Part shown: in pieces, positions 33,851 through 41,653 of the stretch
Position numbering within the stretch: the first letter of the stretch is position 1
How the letters are laid out: each line of letters opens with the position of its first letter
NCBI GenBank assembly: GCA_964509205.1
Contig: CAZDVW010000015.1
Span: 1-41,756, forward strand
From: Duodenibacillus sp964509205
GTDB lineage: Bacteria > Pseudomonadota > Gammaproteobacteria > Burkholderiales > Burkholderiaceae_F
Direction of reading: 5' to 3'
Length of the DNA: 41,756 nucleotides
The notes under the pieces: model-generated
What the model was told of the DNA's origin: nothing
The model's input: only the letters and a program-made list of their open reading frames with translations
Databases searched by the model: none
Made by a program: the position numbers and the translations under genes

Positions 33851-33923
33851 TAGAAAATCCGCAGGTTTAAGAATCCTTTGTCAGTCAATGAACCGCACTA
33901 CTTCAAACTTCAAGTGAAAACCG

Positions 33924-33948
33924 AAAAAAAAGCCCACCCAAGGTGGAC
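33924..33948 (-). terminator. Rho-independent terminator of the tRNA-Asn gene
   Basis: On the minus strand GTCCACC (33948-33942) pairs with GGTGGGC (33938-33932) around a three-base loop, followed by eight T (33931-33924). It lies just downstream of the tRNA on the same strand. Confidence 0.82.
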
Positions 33949-33960
33949 ATTTTTTGAAAC

Positions 33961-34036
33961 TGGCTCCCCGAGTTGGGCTCGAACCAACGACCCACGGATT
34001 AACAGTCCGTTGCTCTACCGACTGAGCTATCGGGGA
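33961..34036 (-). tRNA. tRNA-Asn (anticodon GTT)
   Basis: 76 bases with encoded CCA. The cloverleaf closes fully: acceptor TCCCCGA/TCGGGGA, D arm GCTC/GAGC, anticodon arm ACGGA/TCCGT with loop CTGTTAA, variable loop GGGTC, and T arm GTTGG/CCAAC with loop TTCGAGC. Anticodon bases are 34003-34001. It reads AAC and AAT. Confidence 0.97.
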
Positions 34037-34138
34037 ATGCAGAAGCGCAACTATATACACAATCTGGGGAATTGGCAAGAGGAAATTCAATTCAATTTTT
34101 GCTTGGCAGGAAGGAGACGACAGCGCTGATTGCGCCTG

Positions 34139-34170
34139 TCAGAGAAGGAGGGTTTTTGCTCCTTCTCTGA
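34139..34170. repeat. Perfect hairpin downstream of the aminotransferase gene
   Basis: TCAGAGAAGGAG (34139-34150) and CTCCTTCTCTGA (34159-34170), 12 base pairs with an eight-base loop. There is no T run on the minus strand after it, so it is not a classical Rho-independent terminator; it may block RNA decay or help Rho-dependent ending. Confidence 0.6.
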
Positions 34171-34183
34171 AGACTTTCCGATT

Positions 34184-35389
34184 TTAGAGAACGGCAGCAA
34201 AGGATTCTGCGACGTACTGAACGTTCTGTGCATTGAGGCCGCACAAACAAATTCTTCCGTTCTTAACCGCATAGATGCCGAATTCCTTTTCGAGGCGTTC
34301 AATTTGCTCCGGTGTGAATCCGGTAAAGGAGAACATGCCCTTTTGTTGCGTGATGAATCCGAAATCGCGTTTGGCTCCGGCTTTCTCAACGGCCTCAGAA
34401 AGCGCAGTCCGCATGTTGCGGATGCGTTCCCGCATCGTCGTCACTTCCTTTTCCCAGTCGGCTTTCTTCTGCGGATCCGAAAGAACGTTTCCGACAATTC
34501 TTGCGCCGTGCAGGGGCGGATTCGAGTAATTGCTTCGTGCAAGAGCCTCTGCGTTGGAGATAATTTTTTGCGCTTCGCTTTCGCTTTGAGTAACGACGGT
34601 GAGCGCACCGACGCGTTCTCCGTAAAGGCTGAAGTTTTTCGAAAACGAGCTTGAAACGAGAAAATCGATGCCGGACTGAGCAAAGAGACGGACGGCCAGG
34701 GCATCTTCGTTTAAGCCTTCGCCGAATCCCTGATAGGCGATGTCAAGCAAGGGGATAAGGTGTTGTTTTTCGCAAACAGAGAGAACTTCTTTCCACTGCT
34801 CCTGCGTTAAGTCATAGCCGGTTGGGTTGTGGCAGCAAGCATGCAAAATGGGGACGCTCTTTTCAGGCAGCGACTGAAGGTCTTGCATGAGACCGGAGAA
34901 ATCCACGCCGCCTGCCGGATTGAAGTACCGATAGCGAACGGCTGTCATGCCGGCAGCCTTAAGAATGGAATTGTGGTTTCCCCACGTCGGATTGCTTGTG
35001 GCGCCGACCGAGCAGCCGCAAAGCGTATGAAGGATGTCGGCAGCCAGCCGAATGGCGCCGGTTCCGCCGAGAGACTGAACCGTTGCCGCACGACGACTGG
35101 AAAGGATTTCGCTGTCGGCACCGAACAGAAGTTCCTGCGTGGCGTGACGCAGGGTCGGATTGCCGCTCATCGGACCATAGTAGTGCAGACAGCCGCCGGG
35201 AGTCTGCGCCAACTTCGACTCTTCGTGCCGGACGACGTTTAGCGTGACGGGTTTGCCGTTTTCATCCAGATAAGCTCCGACGCCAAGATTCACTTTGAAG
35301 GGTCTTGTGTCGGCGGCGAATCGGACGGCGACGCCGAGAATGGGATCCGCAGGAGCGGGTTCAATCGCAGAAAAGATGGTTTTTGACAT
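34184..35389 (-). CDS. Aspartate/aromatic amino acid aminotransferase (class I)
   Basis: PLP enzyme of 401 residues, AspC/TyrB subgroup Ia. Seen: N-L-G-V-G-A-Y near 34-40, YYGPMSGNPTLR, HNPTG at 187-191, and the Schiff-base Lys251 in SSSFSKNFSLYGERVG. C-terminal G-R-I-C-L-C-G-L-N holds the carboxylate-binding position, where AspC usually has R-I-N-V-A-G. Aspartate and aromatic substrates cannot be told apart from sequence alone, so no symbol is given. It stands alone on the minus strand; a 12-base-pair hairpin lies beyond its stop. Confidence 0.9.
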   Translation of the reverse strand: MSKTIFSAIEPAPADPILGVAVRFAADTRPFKVNLGVGAYLDENGKPVTLNVVRHEESKLAQTPGGCLHYYGPMSGNPTLRHATQELLFGADSEILSSRRAATVQSLGGTGAIRLAADILHTLCGCSVGATSNPTWGNHNSILKAAGMTAVRYRYFNPAGGVDFSGLMQDLQSLPEKSVPILHACCHNPTGYDLTQEQWKEVLSVCEKQHLIPLLDIAYQGFGEGLNEDALAVRLFAQSGIDFLVSSSFSKNFSLYGERVGALTVVTQSESEAQKIISNAEALARSNYSNPPLHGARIVGNVLSDPQKKADWEKEVTTMRERIRNMRTALSEAVEKAGAKRDFGFITQQKGMFSFTGFTPEQIERLEKEFGIYAVKNGRICLCGLNAQNVQYVAESFAAVL

Positions 35390-35457
35390 AAGGACGCTCT
35401 GTTCAAATTCTTTTGATGAGGGAAGATACTATACCGAGAAACAACTTCCGAAAATAC

Positions 35458-36096
35458 TCAGGAAAGTTGATAAAAAGCGTTTCTCAGTTCGGTTGTTGCT
35501 CTGCAGACATCCTTTTGCCCGCAGATGGCCGAAACAACGGCAATTCCGTCTGCCTCTCGCGCACGAAGCAGCGTTGCCTCTTTGAGTCCGATGCCTCCGA
35601 TTGCGACGACGGGAACCGGACAGGCATGAGCGATGCGCTCAAACTCGTCAAGCCCGAGTGCGGGAGCGGCATCCGGCTTGGTCGACGTGCTGAATACCGG
35701 GCCGACTCCGGCATAGTCGACGCAGTGAGGATCCAATGTGTTTAACTCGTCAAAACACGTGACGGAAAGCCCGATGAAGGCCTCTTCGCCGAGAAGTTTG
35801 CGCGCAAGCCGCGGAGGCATGTCGCTTTGCCCCACATGAAGGCCGTCGGCCTCAATGGCCAACGCCGCCTGCGGGTCGTTGTTGACGATGAGCGGTACGT
35901 GAAGCGGCGTCAGAACGCGGCGGATTGCCCGGCCGCAATCAATGAGCTCGTCCGTGTGCCAGCCCGGTGCCCGAAGCTGAATGCAGGTCGCACCGGATTG
36001 GGCCGCCAACTTGGCCGTTTGCACCATGCCGTCGGCTCCGCCGCATAAAAACGGGTCGAGCACCAGATAAAGCGTCAGATCGATTAAGCGCCGCAT
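35458..36096 (-). CDS. thiE: Thiamine phosphate synthase
   Basis: Joins the pyrimidine and thiazole units of thiamine. 212 residues, TIM barrel. Seen: C-I-Q-L-R, V-N-N-D-P-Q-A-A, A-D-G-L-H-V-G-Q-S-D, GPVFSTSTKPDA and AIGGIG, all typical of ThiE. After Q-L-R the usual D/E-K reads APG, a small departure. It overlaps the end of thiM by 13 bases. Only thiM and thiE are present here; thiC, thiD and thiG are not in the window. Confidence 0.93.
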   Translation of the reverse strand: MRRLIDLTLYLVLDPFLCGGADGMVQTAKLAAQSGATCIQLRAPGWHTDELIDCGRAIRRVLTPLHVPLIVNNDPQAALAIEADGLHVGQSDMPPRLARKLLGEEAFIGLSVTCFDELNTLDPHCVDYAGVGPVFSTSTKPDAAPALGLDEFERIAHACPVPVVAIGGIGLKEATLLRAREADGIAVVSAICGQKDVCRATTELRNAFYQLS

Positions 36097-36875
36097 GCCG
36101 AGGCCTCGAGACTGATCGCTTCAACCGCATCAAGATAGGCCGTGCGAAAGGAACCGTACCGGAGATCGCCGGCTTTTTCAGCTGCTAGTTTGCAAAGCGC
36201 ACAGGCGCTGGCTGCGGCCGCAAGCCGGTCTGGTGCCTCGGCAATAAATGCGGCGACAAGAGCAGAGAGTGCGCAACCGGTTCCGACGATGCGACCTGCA
36301 CCTGCGTGTCCGCCCTGAACGCTTAAAGTTCGCACTCCGTCGGTAATGAAATCAACGGCACCCGTAACGGCAACGATGCAGTGCGCGGCTTTGGCAAGGC
36401 TCACGGCGTGTTCCACAGCCAACTCGCTTTCAACGGAACTGTCGACGCCTTTGGCGGTCTTCTCACCGCCGCTTAAGGCAATGACTTCTGACGGATTGGC
36501 TCGAATGACGGCAGGGGCTTCGAGAAGAAGTTTGGCGATCATAGCGTCGCGCCACAGACTGACTCCTGCGGCAACAGGATCAAGAACCCAGGCCTTGTTG
36601 GCATAGGTTGCAGCGCGGGCACTTAAGAGCATGGCGCTCAAATCCGTGCTGGTGAGAGTGCCGACATTAATAAGCAAAGCGGAGGCAATCCGCGCAAAGT
36701 CGGGTGCCTCTTCTTTTGCCGGAATCATGGCCGGGCTTGCTCCTGCAGCGGCAAGCAGGTCAGCGCTGAAAGCGCAGGCCACGGCGTTTGTCATGCAGTG
36801 AACAAGGGGGTTGGCGTGCCGGACCCGAGAGAATTCTTGTCGGGCTTTGAGCGGATCAAGGGGTTCGATAGACAT
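36084..36875 (-). CDS. thiM: Hydroxyethylthiazole kinase
   Basis: Phosphorylates salvaged thiazole alcohol for ThiE. 263 residues. Seen: the start N-P-L-V-H-C-M-T-N-A-V, G-A-S-P-A-M-I, the NPSE magnesium site in R-A-N-P-S-E-V, and the VGTGCALSAL loop with the catalytic Cys. All match ThiM. thiM-thiE is a typical salvage pair. No TPP riboswitch consensus (CTGAGA or ACCTGATCTGG) is found upstream, so control is by other means. Confidence 0.93.
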   Translation of the reverse strand: MSIEPLDPLKARQEFSRVRHANPLVHCMTNAVACAFSADLLAAAGASPAMIPAKEEAPDFARIASALLINVGTLTSTDLSAMLLSARAATYANKAWVLDPVAAGVSLWRDAMIAKLLLEAPAVIRANPSEVIALSGGEKTAKGVDSSVESELAVEHAVSLAKAAHCIVAVTGAVDFITDGVRTLSVQGGHAGAGRIVGTGCALSALVAAFIAEAPDRLAAAASACALCKLAAEKAGDLRYGSFRTAYLDAVEAISLEASACGA

Positions 36876-37111
36876 GGGAAGACAGATCGTTTCAGTTCGA
36901 TTAACGTATTGGGCGAACGGCAGTTTGCCTGTGTTCGGATCGGCTTCAGATTATGAAACGGGCTTGACGAAAAAACAACAGAAAAAACAAGTCTATCCGC
37001 AAGTGGAATCCCTCCTGAAGGGTTTAGGATGTTTAGAATTAGCGCCCAGGTGCCGAACTTAAGCCCACTTTGGCGGGTTTCGGCGAATTTTCAACCACAA
37101 AAACTGGATTT
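36876..37111. other. Divergent spacer between thiM and infA
   Basis: 236 bases that should hold the thiM promoter (minus) and the infA promoter (plus). An open frame across it (36811-37062) has no protein-like features. A TTGACG occurs near 36963 but no -10 at standard spacing. I see no riboswitch or RNA gene. Confidence 0.4.
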
Positions 37112-37372
37112 ATGGCAAAAGAAGACCTGATTGAAATGGCTGGCGAAGTGCTCGAAGTACTTCCCGATGCACGCTATCGAGTGAAGTTAGAGAACGGACA
37201 TGAGCTGATCGCTTATACAAACGGCAAGATGCGCAAGCACCACATTCGCATCTTGGCTGGAGACAAGGTCTCTTTGGAACTTTCCCCGTATGATTTGACG
37301 AAGGGACGTATTACCTTCCGTCATATTGACGGTCGCGCACCGGCCGCTCCCGCTCCGGCGCGTCGTCGTTAA
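37112..37372 (+). CDS. infA: Translation initiation factor IF-1
   Basis: 86 residues, OB fold that sits in the ribosomal A site during initiation. The start MAKEDLIEMAGEV fixes ATG 37112; an open frame from 37070 would add 14 foreign residues. Seen: the YRVKLENGHELIAYTNGKMRKHHIRIL core and S-P-Y-D-L-T-K-G-R-I-T-F-R. The C-terminal tail GRAPAAPAPARRR is the extended basic end found in betaproteobacterial IF-1 proteins, which often have two infA copies. Distance to xseA is 51 bases. Confidence 0.95.
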   Translation: MAKEDLIEMAGEVLEVLPDARYRVKLENGHELIAYTNGKMRKHHIRILAGDKVSLELSPYDLTKGRITFRHIDGRAPAAPAPARRR

Positions 37373-37423
37373 TTCGATTGTCCTGCGGTTTTTCCTCAGG
37401 ATCCCGTTAATGGGAGTTCCTCT

Positions 37424-39055
37424 ATGAAGGAAGATGCGGATTTCTTTCGACATCCTGCCGCCTGCGGAGAACCGCCGCTCTTTTCTGTCGCCTCTCTGGT
37501 TGTTGCACTCAGTGCAACGATTTCCGAGCGTTTTTCTTCCGTTCAAGTGATCGGAGAGGTTCATTCCTTTAAAGTTGCCGCATCCGGACACTGGTATATC
37601 GAGCTAAAGGATGAGCGCGAAGAAGCTGTTCTTCAGGTGTGTTTCTTCCGTCAGCGGCGCTTTAATCAAACGTTCGTTCCGAAAACCGGAGATCTCATCG
37701 AGGTCGAAGGCCGCTTAAATATCTATGCTCCCCGCGGCAGTCTTTCGCTGAATGCAACGGCGTTGCGGCCGGCAGGTGAGGGCGCTCTTTATGCGAAGTT
37801 CGTTGCGTTAAAGGCGCGGCTCGAAGCGGACGGCTTGTTTGATTCGTCGAAAAAACGCCCCATTCCGAAGTATCCGAGACGCGTCGGCATCATCACGAGT
37901 CCGAGCGGAGCGGCAATCCGAGACGTTGTTAAGACCATCGCGCTGCATGCTCCCAATATTGAACTGATCTTGTATCCGGCTTCGGTTCAGGGATCTGAGG
38001 CGGAAGCCGAGATCATTCGGGCACTTCGCATGGCCGAAGAACGCGCCGAAGTGGAGTGTGTTTTGCTTGTCCGGGGCGGCGGCTCGTTAAGCGACCTCTG
38101 GACGTTTAACGGAGAAGAATTGGCTCGTGCGATCGCTCGAGCAACGCTTCCGGTCATCAGCGGAGTTGGTCACGAAACGGATATAACAATTGCGGACTTT
38201 GTCGCCGACTACCGAGCTGCAACGCCGACAGCGGCGGCGCTGTGCGTGTCTGCGGGTTGGGAAAGCGCCGCAGAGCGGGTAAATGTTTTGCTTCGGCGTT
38301 TGAATGCAGCGAAAGAAGCCAAGTTGCGCGAAGCGCGGATTGTGCTTAAGGCAAGCGCCGATCCGCAGCGAGCCATGGGTGCCTTCTTAGAGGATCTGCA
38401 TCGTCGCTTTGATGATCTGACGCAGACGTTTGCCTCGCTGGTCAGTGCGGAGTTTGAGCAAAGACGAAACCGGCTGAATGACCTCAGCGCTCGGTTAGGC
38501 AGAGTGCGACCGAACTCGATTGAAAATCGTCGCAGATTTGAAGAAATTGTTCGCCGGCTTCAGTGCGCGCCGATCGGTTTGTGGAAAACCAAAAACTGGG
38601 TCTTTCAGCATCTGCAAGAGAGGATCGCAAGAGCCAGACCGGATACGACTTTGGAAAGAGAGACGCTTCGTGCGTGTCTTTCTCGATTAGACAAATCCTT
38701 GAGGTCAGACTTTGATCGAAAACGATTGATTTTTGATGCATTGTCTGTTCGGCTTGAGCAAAAACGGCCGAATTTGAAAGAGCCGTGTGATCGAGTTCTC
38801 TCGCTGACGTCGCGCTTGGAACGAAGCGGCAGGTTGCAAGTTGAACGTCGCTCGGAGCGATTGGAGGCCGTGCTGGCGCGTTTGGAGGCGCTCGATGTCA
38901 ATCGTGTGCTCGATCGCGGCTTTTGTCTGGTTCGGGATTTAAACGGGCATATCTGTTCCGGAGTCAGCCAACTTCAAGTCGGAAAAAAGGTCGAAATGGT
39001 TTTCGGCGATGGGAAGGCCTCGGCTAATGTTGAACAAATCTTAGAAGAAAAATAG
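37424..39055 (+). CDS. xseA: Exodeoxyribonuclease VII large subunit
   Basis: Degrades single-stranded DNA together with XseB. 543 residues, clearly longer than E. coli XseA (about 456). Seen: N-terminal OB fold (about 20-115), P-x-R-V-G-I-I-T-S-P-S-G-A-A-I-R-D (152-167), V-R-G-G-G-S-L-S-D-L-W-T-F-N (216-229) and G-V-G-H-E-T-D-I-T-I-A-D-F-V-A-D (247-262), all conserved catalytic-domain blocks. From about 330 a 43-residue unit repeats four times, ending with L-D-V-N-R-V-L-D-R-G-F. The extra length lies in this coiled-coil region. Small subunit xseB is not in the window. Confidence 0.94.
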   Translation: MKEDADFFRHPAACGEPPLFSVASLVVALSATISERFSSVQVIGEVHSFKVAASGHWYIELKDEREEAVLQVCFFRQRRFNQTFVPKTGDLIEVEGRLNIYAPRGSLSLNATALRPAGEGALYAKFVALKARLEADGLFDSSKKRPIPKYPRRVGIITSPSGAAIRDVVKTIALHAPNIELILYPASVQGSEAEAEIIRALRMAEERAEVECVLLVRGGGSLSDLWTFNGEELARAIARATLPVISGVGHETDITIADFVADYRAATPTAAALCVSAGWESAAERVNVLLRRLNAAKEAKLREARIVLKASADPQRAMGAFLEDLHRRFDDLTQTFASLVSAEFEQRRNRLNDLSARLGRVRPNSIENRRRFEEIVRRLQCAPIGLWKTKNWVFQHLQERIARARPDTTLERETLRACLSRLDKSLRSDFDRKRLIFDALSVRLEQKRPNLKEPCDRVLSLTSRLERSGRLQVERRSERLEAVLARLEALDVNRVLDRGFCLVRDLNGHICSGVSQLQVGKKVEMVFGDGKASANVEQILEEK

Positions 39056-39112
39056 TTTGCGTTTTTTCAAACTGTTTTTGCGCTCGCCCCTTCTTTTTTT
39101 TGTTTCTTCCTA

Positions 39113-39151
39113 TATGATATGTCACAAGGGAGGAATCTTGTTTGTAACAAG
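39113..39151 (+). promoter_or_regulatory. Candidate sodB promoter and operator
   Basis: TATGAT at 39113-39118 resembles a -10 box; the -35 position is poor (CTTCTT). About 20 bases downstream is a perfect inverted repeat CTTGTT-TGT-AACAAG (39137-39151), which could bind a regulator such as an oxygen- or iron-responsive factor. Support is pattern only. Confidence 0.35.
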
Positions 39152-39191
39152 ATTTCGGGTTCGGAACTTTCAGAAAATAAAGGAGATGCCC

Positions 39192-39809
39192 ATGCCAGAG
39201 TTCGTATTGCCGTCGCTAGATTTTGCTCTCGACAGTCTCGCGCCTGCAATGAGCAAGGAGACTCTCGAATACCATTATGGCAAACACCATCAGGGATACA
39301 TCAGCAATCTGAATGTCCTTGTGAAGGGCAGTATTTTTGAGGGCAAATCCCTCAAGGAAATTGTGAAGACAGCCCAGGGGGCTGTTTTTGACAATGCTGC
39401 ACAGGCATTTAACCATTCCTTTTTCTGGAAATGCCTGAAGCCGAACGGCGGCGGAGAGCCGGGAGAGAAATTGAAGGCGGCCATTGTGGCCCGTTGGGGC
39501 AGTTATGAGGCCTTTAAGAAGGCGTTTCAAACAGCGGCTTTGTCTCGCATCGGAAGCGGTTGGGTTTGGTTGGTTCACAAATCGTCCGGCTCGCTCGAAA
39601 TTGTGACGACCTCCAATGCCGGAACGCCGTTGACCGAACACATGCGGCCGTTGCTCGTTTTGGACATTTGGGAGCACGCCTACTATCTTGACTACCGCAA
39701 TGCACGCGGTAAGTACGTCGAGGCGTTTTTCGCCAGTTGCGTTAATTGGGAATTTGCGGATAAACGCTTCAGCGGCGAACCGAGCGGCTGCGACTGCCGT
39801 CCGCAGTAA
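39192..39809 (+). CDS. sodB: Superoxide dismutase (Fe type)
   Basis: Converts superoxide to peroxide and oxygen. 205 residues from ATG 39192, which has AAAGGAG six bases upstream; longer frames run into the promoter region. Metal ligands are His28 (LEYHYGKHH), His75 (AFNHSFFW), Asp158 and His162 (DIWEHAYYLDYRN). Gln71 in N-A-A-Q-A-F-N-H is the iron-enzyme signature. The last residues GEPSGCDCRPQ add a short cysteine-containing tail beyond the usual end (about 193). Confidence 0.94.
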   Translation: MPEFVLPSLDFALDSLAPAMSKETLEYHYGKHHQGYISNLNVLVKGSIFEGKSLKEIVKTAQGAVFDNAAQAFNHSFFWKCLKPNGGGEPGEKLKAAIVARWGSYEAFKKAFQTAALSRIGSGWVWLVHKSSGSLEIVTTSNAGTPLTEHMRPLLVLDIWEHAYYLDYRNARGKYVEAFFASCVNWEFADKRFSGEPSGCDCRPQ

Positions 39810-39837
39810 AACAGCGCTTCTGCACGGATAAAACAAG

Positions 39838-39872
39838 GGCTTCGCCGACGGGCGAGGCCTTTTTCGTTTTTT
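39838..39872 (+). terminator. Rho-independent terminator after sodB
   Basis: GGCTTCGCC (39838-39846) pairs with GGCGAGGCC (39851-39859), nine pairs including one G-T, with a four-base loop, followed by TTTTTCGTTTTTT. Confidence 0.88.
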
Positions 39873-40017
39873 CTTTTTGTGACTCTTTAAATTTGTCTTG
39901 TCAGTGCGTTAAAATAACTCTTTGCGGCAGTTGAATCTGTGTGTCGGATTGTATGTGCCGATTGAAGAAAAACAAGAAAAAGTTTGTCTTATCTTTTACT
40001 CTTTGGAGAGTTGAAAA

Positions 40018-41028
40018 ATGACCATCAAAGTTGGTATTAATGGTTTCGGCCGTATCGGTCGTTTTGTGTTCCGTGCCTCCGTGGCTCGTCCTGAGCTCGG
40101 CATTGAAGTTGTTGGCATCAACGATCTTCTTCCGCCCGAGTACATGGCTTATATGCTCAAGTATGACACGATGCATGGCCCGTTTAACGGCACGGTTGAA
40201 GTTGCCGACGGACACCTCGTTGTCAATGGCAAGGTCATCCGCATCACAGCCGAACGCGATCCCGCGTTGCTCAAGTGGGGCGATATCGGCGTTGACTATG
40301 TCGTCGAATCCACGGGTTTCTTCCTCAAAGACGAACTCGCCCGCAAGCACATTGAAGCCGGTGCTCGCCGCGTTGTGATGTCTGCTCCTTCCAAGGATGC
40401 CACACCGATGTTCGTGATGGGTGTGAACGATCAGACGTATGCGGGTCAGGACATTGTTTCGAACGCTTCCTGCACGACGAACTGCTTGGCTCCTTTGGCG
40501 AAGGTTGTGAACGATGCGTTCGGCATTGAACAGGGTTTGATGACGACGGTTCACTCCACAACGGCGACACAGCGTACGGTTGACGGCCCGAGCCTCAAGG
40601 ATTGGCGCGGCGGCCGCGGTGCCTCCCAGAACATCATCCCGTCTTCGACGGGTGCAGCGAAGGCTGTCGGCAAGGTTATTCCGTCCTTGAACGGCAAGTT
40701 GACCGGCATGAGCTTCCGTGTTCCGACCGCTGACGTTTCTGTCGTTGACTTGACCTGCACGCTCGTGAAGCCTGCCAGCTACGCTGACATCTGCGACGCG
40801 ATCAAGGAAGCGGTTGCCGGCCCGATGAAGGGAATCATGGACTACACGGCCGACGCTGTTGTTTCCTCCGACTTCCTCGGCAATACCTGCACCTCGATCT
40901 TCGATGAGAAGGCCGGTATCGCTTTGACCGATCGCTTCGTCAAGCTTGTGAGCTGGTACGATAACGAAATCGGCTACTCCAACAAGGTTCTTGAGCTGAT
41001 CTGCTCGATGGAAAAGTCCGGTAAGTAA
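40018..41028 (+). CDS. gap: Glyceraldehyde-3-phosphate dehydrogenase (NAD, type I)
   Basis: Glycolysis/gluconeogenesis enzyme, 336 residues. Seen: Rossmann start K-V-G-I-N-G-F-G-R-I-G-R, Asp36 after I-N in I-N-D-L, which favours NAD over NADP, catalytic Cys152 in NASCTTNCLAP and His179 in T-V-H-S-T-T. A-T-Q-R-T-V-D-G-P and S-W-Y-D-N-E-I-G-Y-S are also intact. Codon use looks more biased (frequent AAG, CTC, CGC) than in neighbours, as expected for a strongly expressed gene. Has its own promoter region after the sodB terminator and its own terminator. Confidence 0.97.
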   Translation: MTIKVGINGFGRIGRFVFRASVARPELGIEVVGINDLLPPEYMAYMLKYDTMHGPFNGTVEVADGHLVVNGKVIRITAERDPALLKWGDIGVDYVVESTGFFLKDELARKHIEAGARRVVMSAPSKDATPMFVMGVNDQTYAGQDIVSNASCTTNCLAPLAKVVNDAFGIEQGLMTTVHSTTATQRTVDGPSLKDWRGGRGASQNIIPSSTGAAKAVGKVIPSLNGKLTGMSFRVPTADVSVVDLTCTLVKPASYADICDAIKEAVAGPMKGIMDYTADAVVSSDFLGNTCTSIFDEKAGIALTDRFVKLVSWYDNEIGYSNKVLELICSMEKSGK

Positions 41029-41064
41029 TTTCCGGGCCTTTTCGGCAAGATTTGTAAAGTAACG

Positions 41065-41091
41065 AAGGGGTGCCTGCGAGTACCCCTTTTT
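41065..41091 (+). terminator. Rho-independent terminator after gap
   Basis: AAGGGGT (41065-41071) pairs with ACCCCTT (41082-41088) around a ten-base loop, with a run of five T ending at 41091. Confidence 0.82.
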
Positions 41092-41133
41092 CGACGCTGC
41101 TTGACAGGCGATTCTTCAATGAGGGGGTATTTT

Positions 41134-41544
41134 GTGAAAAAGATTCTGAGTTTTGCCGTACTCTGCTTGAGTCTTCCGGCACTGGCCGAACAGGTCTTTT
41201 TTGACTTCAACGGAAAACTGTATCCGGCTGAATTTGTTGAGAATGATGCGACAAAGGCACTGCTCAAGCGTGTTCCCCTCATGATGAGTTTTGAGGATTT
41301 CGGAAAGAGCGAACGCATTTCTTATCTGAAGTATCCGCTGCCGATGACAAAGGAAAAGATTGACTACGTTCCCAAAAAAGGTGACATTGCTTATTGGCCT
41401 CCGCGGAGAAATCTCACTGTTTTCCTGACAGATCCGGCTTACAAAGCCGATCTGATCCCGATCGGACGCGTTTCCGATGAAACGCTTGAAATGATCCGAA
41501 CCTCTCAGAGTTGGGTCATGAATTTGGTGCGCGAAAAGAAGTAA
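41134..41544 (+). CDS. Secreted cyclophilin-like fold protein
   Basis: 136 residues from GTG 41134, chosen because GAGGGGG lies six bases before it and it opens a clean signal peptide (M-K-K-I-L-S-F, cleaved after A-L-A). An ATG at 41119 lies upstream of that site. The mature part follows the cyclophilin-like domain family: N-D-A-T-K-A-L-L-K-R-V-P-L-M-M-S-F-E-D-F, then K-G-D-I-A-Y-W-P-P and I-G-R-V-S-D-E. Function is unknown; related proteins occur with oxidoreductases. It is alone between two terminators, so it is likely monocistronic. Confidence 0.72.
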   Translation: MKKILSFAVLCLSLPALAEQVFFDFNGKLYPAEFVENDATKALLKRVPLMMSFEDFGKSERISYLKYPLPMTKEKIDYVPKKGDIAYWPPRRNLTVFLTDPAYKADLIPIGRVSDETLEMIRTSQSWVMNLVREKK

Positions 41545-41566
41545 TTTCGCCGCTAAAAACAGGCTT

Positions 41567-41600
41567 AAAAAAAGGGCATGTCTCAAACAGAGACATGCCC
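41567..41600. terminator. Bidirectional terminator after the cyclophilin-like gene
   Basis: GGGCATGTCTC (41574-41584) and GAGACATGCCC (41590-41600) form 11 perfect pairs with a five-base loop. The minus strand continues with seven T (41573-41567), ideal for a minus gene ending near 41654; the plus side continues GCTTTT. Confidence 0.85.
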
Positions 41601-41653
41601 GCTTTTATCAGCGACTCCAAACGGTTAGACCCTAACTCCCGGATAACTGATCC

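Noticed and set aside
34139..34170. Strong hairpin as a Rho-independent terminator of the aminotransferase gene
   Set aside because: No T run follows on the minus strand, so it is recorded only as a hairpin.
36811..37062. 83-codon plus frame between thiM and infA
   Set aside because: Begins antisense within thiM, and the spacer part gives an unstructured peptide; no ribosome binding site.
36876..37111. TPP riboswitch upstream of thiM
   Set aside because: Searched both strands for thi-box consensus by eye; neither CTGAGA nor the ACCTGATCTGG block is present.
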